From JBLKSS01 sp047607725 (GTDB lineage Bacteria; Pseudomonadota; Gammaproteobacteria; Enterobacterales; Enterobacteriaceae), in NCBI RefSeq assembly GCF_047607725.1, contig NZ_JBLKSS010000215.1, positions 1 through 5,512 on the forward strand: a stretch of 5,512 bases of DNA, read 5' to 3'. This document shows, in pieces, positions 1-5,512 of this stretch (position 1 is the first letter of the stretch; every line of letters begins with the position of its first letter). The position numbers and the translations under genes are program-made. The notes beneath the pieces are model-generated. The model did not search any database. It was not told the origin of the DNA and worked only from the letters and a program-made list of their open reading frames with translations.

Positions 1-118
<118 letters not shown>

Positions 119-868
119 GGGGCGCTTACACTCAAACCGCATCTGCGGCAGGATGCGCGCATTGTCTGGGCCAGCAAGGGACTGGAGGCGGATACCGGGC
201 GGCGGCTGCAGGAGGTGGCGCGGGAAGTGCTGGGTGACAAGATACCACTGGCGGTTGTGTCGGGGCCGACCTTCGCGCGCGAATTGGCTGCCGGTTTGCC
301 CACCGCTATCGCGTTGGCCGCCACCGACGCTACGTTCAGCACCGATTTACAGCGGCTGTTACACTGCGGTAAAAGTTTTCGGGTTTACAATAATCCCGAC
401 CTTATTGGCGTTCAGCTCGGTGGCGCGGTGAAGAACGTTATTGCCATCGGCGCCGGCATTTCCGACGGCATCGGTTTTGGCGCCAACGCGCGCACCGCAT
501 TGATCACCCGCGGTCTGGCGGAAATGTCGCGCCTCGGCGCGGCGATGGGCGCGGAGCCCGGCACCTTCATGGGCATGGCGGGGCTGGGGGATTTGGTGCT
601 TACCTGTACCGACAATCAGTCGCGCAATCGCCGTTTCGGCATGCTGCTGGGGCAGGGCGCCGGCGTCGAGGACGCGCAGGAAAAGATTGGGCAAGTGGTG
701 GAGGGCTACCGCAATACCAAGGAGGTATTGGCGCTGGCCAACCGTTACGGGGTGGAGATGCCCATGACCGAGCAGATTTATCAGGTGCTGTATCAGAACA
801 AAAACGCGCATCAGGCGGCGCTGACGCTGCTCGGCCACGCGCAGAAAGATGAAAGGGCCGGCGGCTAA
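119..868 (+). CDS. gpsA: Glycerol-3-phosphate dehydrogenase [NAD(P)+], 3' part (5' end lost in unreadable sequence)
   Basis: GpsA is a cytoplasmic enzyme that reduces dihydroxyacetone phosphate to sn-glycerol 3-phosphate, the backbone for phospholipids. The readable frame is open from base 119 to the TAA at 866-868, giving 249 residues against about 339 in E. coli, so roughly 90 N-terminal residues with the nucleotide-binding Gly motif are hidden. Visible family signatures in order are VWASKGLE, SGPTFARELAAGLPTA, GVQLGGAVKNVIAIGAG (with the catalytic-region lysine), NARTALITRGLAEM, GMAGLGDLVLTCT, NRRFG and VVEGYRNTKEV, ending in KDERAGG as in enterobacterial GpsA. The GTG at 215 is internal: the codons before it already match the family, so it should not be used as a start. 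No frame break is seen in the readable part. cysE begins 37 bases downstream on the same strand, so the two are probably co-transcribed. Confidence 0.96.
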   Translation, partial: GALTLKPHLRQDARIVWASKGLEADTGRRLQEVAREVLGDKIPLAVVSGPTFARELAAGLPTAIALAATDATFSTDLQRLLHCGKSFRVYNNPDLIGVQLGGAVKNVIAIGAGISDGIGFGANARTALITRGLAEMSRLGAAMGAEPGTFMGMAGLGDLVLTCTDNQSRNRRFGMLLGQGAGVEDAQEKIGQVVEGYRNTKEVLALANRYGVEMPMTEQIYQVLYQNKNAHQAALTLLGHAQKDERAGG

Positions 869-905
869 GGCCGGTTACCCAGCAACAAAAGAAAAGGTGG
901 GCGGT

Positions 906-1703
906 ATGTCGACAGAAGAATTGGAACTTGTATGGAATAACATTAAAGCTGAAGCGCGATTGCTGGCCGATTGTGAACCCATGCTGGCCAGTTTTTTCCA
1001 CGCAACCCTGCTAAAGCACGAAAACCTGGGCAGTGCATTGAGCTATATGCTGGCCAATAAACTCAGCAATCCCATCATGCCGGCCATCGCCATCCGTGAA
1101 GTGGTGGTGGAGGCCTACAGCGCCGATCCGGGCATGATATTCTCCGCCGCGCGCGACATCCACGCGGTGCGACTGCGCGACCCGGCGGTGGATAAATATT
1201 CCACGCCGCTGCTGTATCTTAAGGGATTCCACGCCCTGCAGGCTTACCGTATCGGCCATTGGCTGTGGTATCAAAACCGCCAGGCGCTGGCGATTTATTT
1301 CCAGAATCAGATTTCCGTTTCCTTTGGCGTGGATATACATCCCGCGGCGCGCATCGGCTGCGGCATCATGCTCGACCACGCCACGGGGATCGTCATTGGC
1401 GAAACCGCGGTGGTGGAAGATGATGTTTCCATTCTGCAATCCGTTACGCTCGGCGGGACCGGCAAGACCAGCGGCGATCGCCACCCCAAGATCCGCGAAG
1501 GGGTGATGATCGGTGCCGGCGCCACCATCCTCGGCAATATTGAGGTAGGTCAGGGGGCGAAAATCGGCGCCGGTTCGGTGGTCTTGCGCTCGGTACCGGC
1601 CCATACCACCGCCGCCGGCGTACCGGCGCGGGTGGTTGGCAGACCGGACAGCGACCGGCCGTCGGAGGAGACGGATTCAGTCTTTCAGCAGCCCCGGTTT
1701 TGA
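906..1703 (+). CDS. cysE: Serine O-acetyltransferase with a frameshifted C-terminal tail
   Basis: CysE transfers acetyl from acetyl-CoA to L-serine, making O-acetylserine, the first step of cysteine synthesis in the cytoplasm. ATG 906 is chosen because MSTEELELVWNNIKAEAR matches the family N-terminus and AAAAGGTGG lies just upstream; an in-frame ATG at 849 lies inside gpsA. The product is 265 residues (E. coli 273). It has an N-terminal helical domain (about 1-140) and a left-handed beta-helix of hexapeptide repeats (about 141-245). The D143/H158 catalytic pair sits in DIHPAARIG and LDHATG, and DRHPKIREG and AAGVPARVVG are conserved. From about residue 258 the sequence leaves the family pattern and stops at TGA 1701-1703. 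The +1 frame reads QSFSSPGFEFGDGI and stops at 1720-1722, matching the usual ending. One extra T in GATTCAG (about 1676-1677) explains the change. Catalysis should survive; docking to CysK probably does not. A sequencing error is possible. Confidence 0.94.
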   Translation: MSTEELELVWNNIKAEARLLADCEPMLASFFHATLLKHENLGSALSYMLANKLSNPIMPAIAIREVVVEAYSADPGMIFSAARDIHAVRLRDPAVDKYSTPLLYLKGFHALQAYRIGHWLWYQNRQALAIYFQNQISVSFGVDIHPAARIGCGIMLDHATGIVIGETAVVEDDVSILQSVTLGGTGKTSGDRHPKIREGVMIGAGATILGNIEVGQGAKIGAGSVVLRSVPAHTTAAGVPARVVGRPDSDRPSEETDSVFQQPRF

Positions 1704-1728
1704 ATTCGGTGACGGCATCTGACGGCGT

Positions 1729-2191
1729 TTATTGCCGTGCACCGGCGTAGTCCAGCTGGCGCCAGGCCTCGTACACCACGACCGACACCGCGTTAGACAG
1801 GTTCATGCTGCGGCTGTCCGGCTGCATCGGAATGCGGATTTTCTGCGCCATGGGCAGCGCGTCAAGAATTGACGGCGGCAGCTCGCGGGTTTCCGGCCCA
1901 AACAGCAAATAGTCTCTGGCCTGATAGCTTACCGCGCTGTGCGCCGGCTGGCCCTTGGTCGTTAGCGCAAACAGCCGCGCCGGCTGCTCTTGCGCCAGGA
2001 AGGCGGCGTAATCCCAATGATGCCGAATCGCGGCGAATTCATGATAATCCCGCGCGGCGCAGGCGCTTATCGTCTCAGGTAAATCCCAGTGGTTCAATGA
2101 GGTGAAGGTGGAAACCGGTATTCGCGCACAGGCGGATGATGTTGCCGGTGTTGGGCGGTATTTCCGGTTCGTATAACACAATGTTCAGCAT
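1729..2191 (-). pseudogene. trmL: tRNA (cytidine/uridine-2'-O-)-methyltransferase TrmL, decayed
   Basis: TrmL (YibK) is a SPOUT-fold enzyme that 2'-O-methylates the wobble base of tRNA-Leu isoacceptors. The true start is ATG 2191, with AAGGGGG four bases upstream. It opens with MLNIVLYEPEIPPNTGNIIR and continues through LCANTGF, then meets an in-frame TGA at 2077-2075 where the family has Trp39. The same frame continues DDKRLRRAG and is then broken near 2050, apparently by a net loss of five bases. The rest reads in another frame from DYHEFAA to the TAA at 1731-1729 (106 residues), with FALTTKG, FGPETRELP, RIPM, PDSRSMNLSNAVSVVVYEAWRQL. FGPETRELP has Glu where homologues have the motif glycine. 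An ORF from TTG 2181 looks intact at 150 codons, but its first part is out-of-frame translation, not TrmL. The gene lies 77 bases after cpxA on the same strand and converges on cysE. Confidence 0.9.
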
Positions 2192-2268
2192 GATGCCCCC
2201 TTAAGCAGGGCGCAGAATAGCAAAAATAGTTCGCTCCCGCCGCCTCTTCCTGTCGCGCCTGGGCGCCC

Positions 2269-3642
2269 TCAGCGCTGGGGCAAAAGGGGGAGCCAGATAA
2301 TCAACCGCAGCCCGCCGAGCGGGCTGTCCTCGGCCTTTACCCAGCCCCGGTGCTGCATAACGGCGGTTTCTACTATCGCCAGCCCCAGGCCGGTGCCGCC
2401 GGACTCGCGGTCTCGCGCTTCATCGGTGCGGTAGAACGGTCGGAAAATCTGATCGCGGTCATCCTCGCTGACGCCGGGGCCATCATCGTCCACGGTAATG
2501 GTGATGCCCTGCTGATCGGCGCTGAATCCGACCGAGATCCGCTGGTGCGAATAACGCAGGGCGTTGCGCACGATATTCTCCAGCGCGCTGTCCAGCGCGG
2601 AAGGATTCCCCATCAGTGTCCAGTTGCCCGGTGGCGAGGTGAGCTCCAGGCTTTTGCCCATTTGCTCCGCTTCAAACTGGGCGTCGTTAAGCACATCCGA
2701 CCATAAATCGTTAGCCTTCAACACTTCCCGCGACAGCTCGTTTTTATGCTGATTGTGGGACAGCACCAGCAGATCGTTAATCATTGAATCGAGTCGCTGC
2801 GCCTCGGTCTCAATGCGCGCAAGTTCATGTCCCTCTCCGTGCCGCCGGCGCATGAGCGCGGTGGCCAGCTGTAGTCGGGTTAACGGCGTGCGCAGCTCAT
2901 GAGAGATGTCGGACAGCAGACGCTGCTGGGCGGTCACCATGCGCTCCAGCGCGCTGACCATCTGATTGAAACTGACCCCGGTCGCCAAGAATTCCTGCGG
3001 CCCCGCTTCAAGCTCAGGATGCTGCCGCAGATTCCCGTGCGCCACTTCATCGGCGGCATGCTTCAGTTTACGCGCCGGTTTGGCCAGGCTCCAGGCCAGC
3101 CATAACAGCAGCGGGATGCTGATAAGCATGGTGACAATCAGCAATAGCAGCGGGCGATCGAACAGCAGGCTAATGAAGTCCGACTGGGCGCTGCCGGCCG
3201 GACGAATCTGATAAAGCTGATAATTGTCCTCGCCGTCACGAATGGCGAAAGGCCCCACCAGTTCCGCGCGGCCATATTTTTTCTTTTGCGGATGATCGGC
3301 ATTGTCCGATTGGCCGATGAAATTGCGGATGATTTGCATCTCGTTGCGCTGGGCGCCGATGACCCGCCCTTCGCTGGTTACCAGAATTAAACGCTGGCCG
3401 GGCGGCGCCCATTTATCGATGGCGCGAAACAGCCGGCGCCACCACATCAAATCGTTAGCCGGGTCGGCGGCCAGCTCCGCCTCCACATGCTGTTGCAACA
3501 TCACGCCCTGACGCTGCTCGTTGTCGAGCAATTGCGTCATTTGGCGAGAGTCCAGTTTGGGCACCATGAGCACCAGCATAAGCACCAAAGCGAGGGTCAA
3601 CCAAAATATGGCGAATATGCGTGCGGTCAAGCTATTGATCAT
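2269..3642 (-). CDS. cpxA: Envelope-stress sensor histidine kinase/phosphatase CpxA
   Basis: CpxA is the inner-membrane sensor of the Cpx system: it autophosphorylates on histidine, phosphorylates CpxR when envelope proteins misfold, and dephosphorylates CpxR at rest. ATG 3642 gives MINSLTARIF and 457 residues, the E. coli length; the 16-codon upstream extension runs inside cpxR and is rejected. Order of parts: TM1 about 8-28, periplasmic CpxP-sensing domain about 29-163 (with WWRRLFRAIDKWAPPGQR), TM2 about 164-185, HAMP about 186-238, H-box SDISHELRTPLTR with phospho-acceptor H248, N-box ENIVRNALRYS at 355-365, G1 box DDDGPG at 385-390, F-box FRPFYR at 400-405 and G2 box GGTGLGLAI at 415-423. 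All ATP-binding motifs are intact. The start codon overlaps the cpxR stop as ATGA, which points to translational coupling. No indel is apparent against the E. coli protein from memory. Confidence 0.98.
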   Translation of the reverse strand: MINSLTARIFAIFWLTLALVLMLVLMVPKLDSRQMTQLLDNEQRQGVMLQQHVEAELAADPANDLMWWRRLFRAIDKWAPPGQRLILVTSEGRVIGAQRNEMQIIRNFIGQSDNADHPQKKKYGRAELVGPFAIRDGEDNYQLYQIRPAGSAQSDFISLLFDRPLLLLIVTMLISIPLLLWLAWSLAKPARKLKHAADEVAHGNLRQHPELEAGPQEFLATGVSFNQMVSALERMVTAQQRLLSDISHELRTPLTRLQLATALMRRRHGEGHELARIETEAQRLDSMINDLLVLSHNQHKNELSREVLKANDLWSDVLNDAQFEAEQMGKSLELTSPPGNWTLMGNPSALDSALENIVRNALRYSHQRISVGFSADQQGITITVDDDGPGVSEDDRDQIFRPFYRTDEARDRESGGTGLGLAIVETAVMQHRGWVKAEDSPLGGLRLIIWLPLLPQR

Positions 3643-4337
3643 GCAGCGGATACCATCAAATAGCCCCGGCCGCGCAGCGTTTTGAACCATGGATGCCCGT
3701 CTTTGCGTTCCGGCAGCTTGCGACGCAAATTGGAAATGTGCATATCAATGGCCCGGTCAAATGGCGTCAATCGCTTGCCCAAAACTTCCTGGCTTAAATG
3801 CTCGCGCGACACCACCTGGCCCAGATGCTGCGCCAGCAAATACAGCAATGTAAATTCGGTACCGGTCAATTCCAGCGGCGTACCGTCGAAGGTCGCCTCC
3901 TGCCGGCCTGGGTTCAGGCGCAGAAAATCCACCTCAAGGGACGGCGTGTCCGCCTCGCCGGTCTGCTGTTGCTCCGTCCAGTGCGAGCGGCGCAGTATTG
4001 CCCGAATGCGCGCCACCAGTTCGCGATCGTTAAACGGTTTGGGCAAATAATCATCTGCCCCCAACTCCAGGCCCAAAACGCGATCCAGCTCGCTGCCGCG
4101 GGCGGTCAGCATAATCACCGGCGTCTGATGCTGCTGACGCAGCTCTTTCAGGGTATCAATACCATTCTTGCGCGGCATCATCACATCGAGAAGCAATAAG
4201 TCAATGGAACTGTCCAACTGGCTTAACGCCTGTTCGCCGTCATGGGCCACCTGGACGTTAAAGCCTTCCATTTCCAATAGTTCCTTCAACAACGACGTTA
4301 ATTCGAGGTCATCATCAACCAAAAGGATTTTATTCAT
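3639..4337 (-). CDS. cpxR: Envelope-stress response regulator CpxR
   Basis: CpxR is the OmpR-family cytoplasmic regulator of the Cpx response; phosphorylated CpxR binds paired GTAAA sites and controls periplasmic folding and proteolysis genes, including cpxP. ATG 4337 is chosen because it gives MNKILLVDDD and 232 residues, the E. coli length, with a strong ribosome site AGGAGGTG at 4351-4344; the seven-codon upstream extension has no support. The receiver domain (about 1-115) shows acidic pocket D8-D10, phospho-acceptor D51 in LLLLDVMMP, the switch T78 in MLTARG and K100 in DDYLPKPF. The winged-helix DNA-binding domain (about 135-230) shows LTGTEFTLLYLLAQH, SREHLSQEVLG, RAIDMHISNLRRKL and the terminal TLRGRGYLMV. 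It is first in the cpxRA operon and diverges from cpxP. Autoregulation through the shared CpxR box is likely. Confidence 0.98.
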   Translation of the reverse strand: MNKILLVDDDLELTSLLKELLEMEGFNVQVAHDGEQALSQLDSSIDLLLLDVMMPRKNGIDTLKELRQQHQTPVIMLTARGSELDRVLGLELGADDYLPKPFNDRELVARIRAILRRSHWTEQQQTGEADTPSLEVDFLRLNPGRQEATFDGTPLELTGTEFTLLYLLAQHLGQVVSREHLSQEVLGKRLTPFDRAIDMHISNLRRKLPERKDGHPWFKTLRGRGYLMVSAA

Positions 4338-4389
4338 TTTATTCACCTCCTGACGCAAAATACGTCATCAATCCCTTCCAATCTATGAC

Positions 4390-4404
4390 TTTACGTAGCT
4401 TTAC
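4390..4404 (-). promoter_or_regulatory. CpxR-binding box
   Basis: The - strand reads GTAAA-GCTAC-GTAAA, an exact match to the established CpxR consensus of two GTAAA half-sites separated by five bases (TTTAC-N5-TTTAC on the + strand). It lies about 82 bases before the cpxP ATG and about 52 bases before the cpxR ATG, so phosphorylated CpxR bound here could drive cpxP and autoregulate cpxRA. Binding is inferred from the motif and its position. Confidence 0.85.
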
Positions 4405-4430
4405 ACCGCCTGACGCATGTTTGCAGCGGC

Positions 4431-4458
4431 TTGGGTAAACTAACTCCCATCATATAGC
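4431..4458 (+). promoter_or_regulatory. Possible cpxP promoter (-35/-10)
   Basis: TTGGGT at 4431-4436 and TATAGC at 4453-4458 are separated by 16 bases and lie just before the cpxP leader. Both hexamers are weak, as expected for an activator-dependent promoter, and the lone GTAAA at 4435-4439 overlaps the -35 element. The CpxR box would then lie about 60-75 bases upstream of the start of transcription. The assignment is by eye, and other hexamer choices are possible. Confidence 0.35.
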
Positions 4459-4486
4459 GACAAAGAAACATGCCAAGGAGGCCGGG

Positions 4487-4996
<510 letters not shown>

Positions 4997-5007
4997 AGAA
5001 TCACTTT

Positions 5008-5065
5008 TTTTCCTTGCTATAGACACCATCCCTGTCTTCCCCACCTCATCAGCGGGGTTTTTTTT
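5008..5065 (+). ncRNA. cpxQ: CpxQ small RNA from the cpxP 3' UTR
   Basis: CpxQ is an Hfq-dependent small RNA released by RNase E from the 3' UTR of the cpxP mRNA in E. coli and Salmonella. It represses mRNAs of envelope proteins such as nhaB and skp, forming the RNA arm of the Cpx response. Here the 58 bases begin 11 bases after the cpxP stop. They carry the conserved single-stranded 5' region, TTTTCCTTGC then TATAGACACCATCCCTGTC, which differs by one base (GCT for GCC) from the enterobacterial sequence I remember, and end in a terminator with eight Ts. The 5' end at about 5008 is placed by analogy with the known cleavage site. No promoter of its own is expected, since the RNA is made with cpxP. 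Confidence 0.88.
5039..5065 (+). terminator. cpxP/CpxQ intrinsic terminator
   Basis: CCCC at 5039-5042 pairs with GGGG at 5054-5057, followed directly by TTTTTTTT at 5058-5065. Inside, only CT/AG (5045-5046 with 5051-5052) can pair, after an internal loop of A5043, C5044 opposite C5053. The stem is therefore four plus two base pairs, weaker than the long unbroken stem I remember for E. coli CpxQ. The U-tract is complete, which also suits Hfq binding. Confidence 0.82.
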
Positions 5066-5170
5066 CAACATCTTACATCAATCAATCTTTAAAAAACAAT
5101 AAGTTGAAAAAGCTGTAAGGGTTATGGACGTTTTCAAAAGTTGCTGAGTGTGGGCAATCCGTGGACACCT
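5066..5170. other. A+T-rich gene-free stretch between cpxP/CpxQ and the integrase remnant; possible phage attachment remnant
   Basis: fieF normally follows cpxP, but no part of it is seen here. The stretch has A-rich runs and a seven-base inverted repeat, TTGAAAA at 5104-5110 and TTTTCAA at 5131-5137, flanking AGCTGTAAGGGTTATGG. Its GTGTAAGGG-like part resembles the P2 attachment core as I remember it (A-rich run, then GTGTAAGGGAGATT). Its place directly after the 3' end of a P2-type integrase gene is where an att site would lie. The call is tentative, because the partner att site is outside the window. Confidence 0.3.
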
Positions 5171-5404
5171 TTAAGCACCCAATCCTCCTTTTGGTGGATT
5201 TAAAGCCACGGCATTTTGAAGATAGTCTGGTGCTAAATGAGCGTAGGCCATTGTTTGCTGGATATTGGCATGTCCCAAAATTTGTTGCAGTACAATAATA
5301 TTGCCGCCATTTATCATAAAATGACTGGCAAATGTATGACGTAGAACATGTGTTTCCTGACCGTGTGGTAGATGTAAGCGCCCCGTGGAGGACGTCTTGA
5401 ATTA
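5171..5404 (-). pseudogene. int: P2-type phage integrase (tyrosine recombinase), decayed 3' remnant
   Basis: Tyrosine-family integrases insert phage genomes at att sites by strand exchange through a tyrosine nucleophile. The - strand frame ending at TAA 5173-5171 encodes 67 residues of a catalytic domain from LPHGQETH onward. They include HVLRHTFASHFM (box II H-x-x-R), INGGNIIVLQQILGHANIQQ (with the LGH histidine) and TMAYAHLAPDYL, whose nucleophile Tyr codon is 5245-5243. It ends NPPKGGLGA. This closely follows the P2 integrase C-terminus as I know it. Going upstream, the frame meets TAA at 5404-5402 and family similarity is lost. Traces such as IIQDVLH in another frame suggest an additional frameshift near 5380-5400. 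No start codon or N-terminal domains are visible, so the gene is broken and inactive. It is more A+T-rich than its neighbours, as expected of acquired phage DNA. Confidence 0.8.
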
Positions 5405-5512
5405 TTGGTGGGTTTGTTGTATGGCCCGGTAAGAATATGTTCCACTACGATGCCTAGTGAACCCGCATCCTATAAGGGACGGCTGTCAGATCATGGATAA
5501 TCCGGCGATGAT
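5405..5512. other. Window end, no gene recognised
   Basis: All three - strand frames contain stops here, so the integrase does not continue intact. On the + strand an ATG at 5493 opens MDNPAM and runs off the window, which is too short to judge. G+C rises after about 5480, which may mark a junction with another element. Confidence 0.4.

Larger units (their letters stand above)
4338..4486. promoter_or_regulatory. Divergent cpxR-cpxP control region
   Basis: These 149 bases separate the cpxR and cpxP start codons and must hold both promoters. They contain the perfect CpxR box at 4390-4404, a single GTAAA at 4435-4439, and ribosome sites for both genes (AGGAGGTG for cpxR on the - strand, AAGGAGG at 4475-4481 for cpxP). 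A 9-bp direct repeat CCTGACGCA occurs at 4349-4357 and 4409-4417. A small inverted repeat, TGACG/CGTCA, lies at 4351-4355 and 4363-4367 just before the cpxR ribosome site. No convincing sigma-70 promoter for cpxR could be picked by eye. Confidence 0.85.

Noticed and set aside
215..868. A complete 217-residue protein starting at GTG 215
   Set aside because: The codons from 119 to 214 already match GpsA in the same frame; GTG 215 is an internal valine and the real start is lost in the unreadable end.
849..905. A cysE start at ATG 849
   Set aside because: The extra 19 residues lie over the gpsA 3' end and have no family match; ATG 906 gives the conserved N-terminus and has its own ribosome site.
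1722..1738. A bidirectional terminator between cysE and trmL (ACGGC-N7-GCCGT)
   Set aside because: The stem has only five pairs and no convincing T-run on either side; too weak to call.
2075..2077. Recoding of the TGA in trmL (selenocysteine or Trp readthrough)
   Set aside because: The family has Trp here, and a separate frameshift follows near 2050, so ordinary decay explains it better.
3643..3690. A 16-residue N-terminal extension of CpxA
   Set aside because: It lies within the cpxR 3' end; ATG 3642 gives the family N-terminus and exact family length with an ATGA overlap.

Overview
The window carries a typical enterobacterial chromosomal block and breaks off into an accessory region at its right end. 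The encoded GpsA, CysE, CpxA, CpxR and CpxP closely resemble the Escherichia coli proteins as I remember them. The G+C-rich coding sequence, the order gpsA-cysE-trmL-cpxA-cpxR-cpxP (as I recall shared by Yersinia/Serratia-type genomes, whereas these genes lie in two separate places in E. coli K-12) and several decayed genes fit a gammaproteobacterium of the order Enterobacterales. A host-associated, Sodalis-like lineage in early genome decay is my best guess. That assignment is inference; no marker gene is present.

Layout. Bases 1-118 are a poly-C run plus Ns, an unreadable sequence end. On the + strand follow the 3' three quarters of gpsA (119-868, glycerolipid synthesis) and cysE (906-1703, first step of cysteine synthesis). 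cysE carries a one-base shift close to its end that replaces the conserved C-terminal tail. Converging on cysE from the - strand is a trmL pseudogene (1729-2191, tRNA wobble methyltransferase) with a stop codon at a conserved Trp position and a frameshift. Upstream of it on the same strand lies the intact envelope-stress operon cpxR-cpxA (2269-4337), whose two genes overlap by four bases. cpxP (4487-4996, + strand) diverges from cpxR across a 149-bp control region with a perfect CpxR box. The cpxP 3' UTR encodes the small RNA CpxQ (about 5008-5065), which ends in the cpxP terminator.

The last 450 bases are more A+T-rich. They hold the 3' end of a decayed P2-type phage integrase on the - strand and a possible attachment-site remnant. 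fieF, the usual neighbour of cpxP, is not seen.

How the parts work together: CpxA (sensor), CpxR (regulator), CpxP (periplasmic inhibitor) and CpxQ (RNA arm) form a complete Cpx circuit. Its most unusual trait is a run of nearly five 7-bp repeats inside the cpxP reading frame. Gain or loss of one unit would switch CpxP off while leaving the CpxQ sequence intact. I found no wholly new system; the points of interest are this repeat, the altered CysE tail, the trmL decay and the phage scar.
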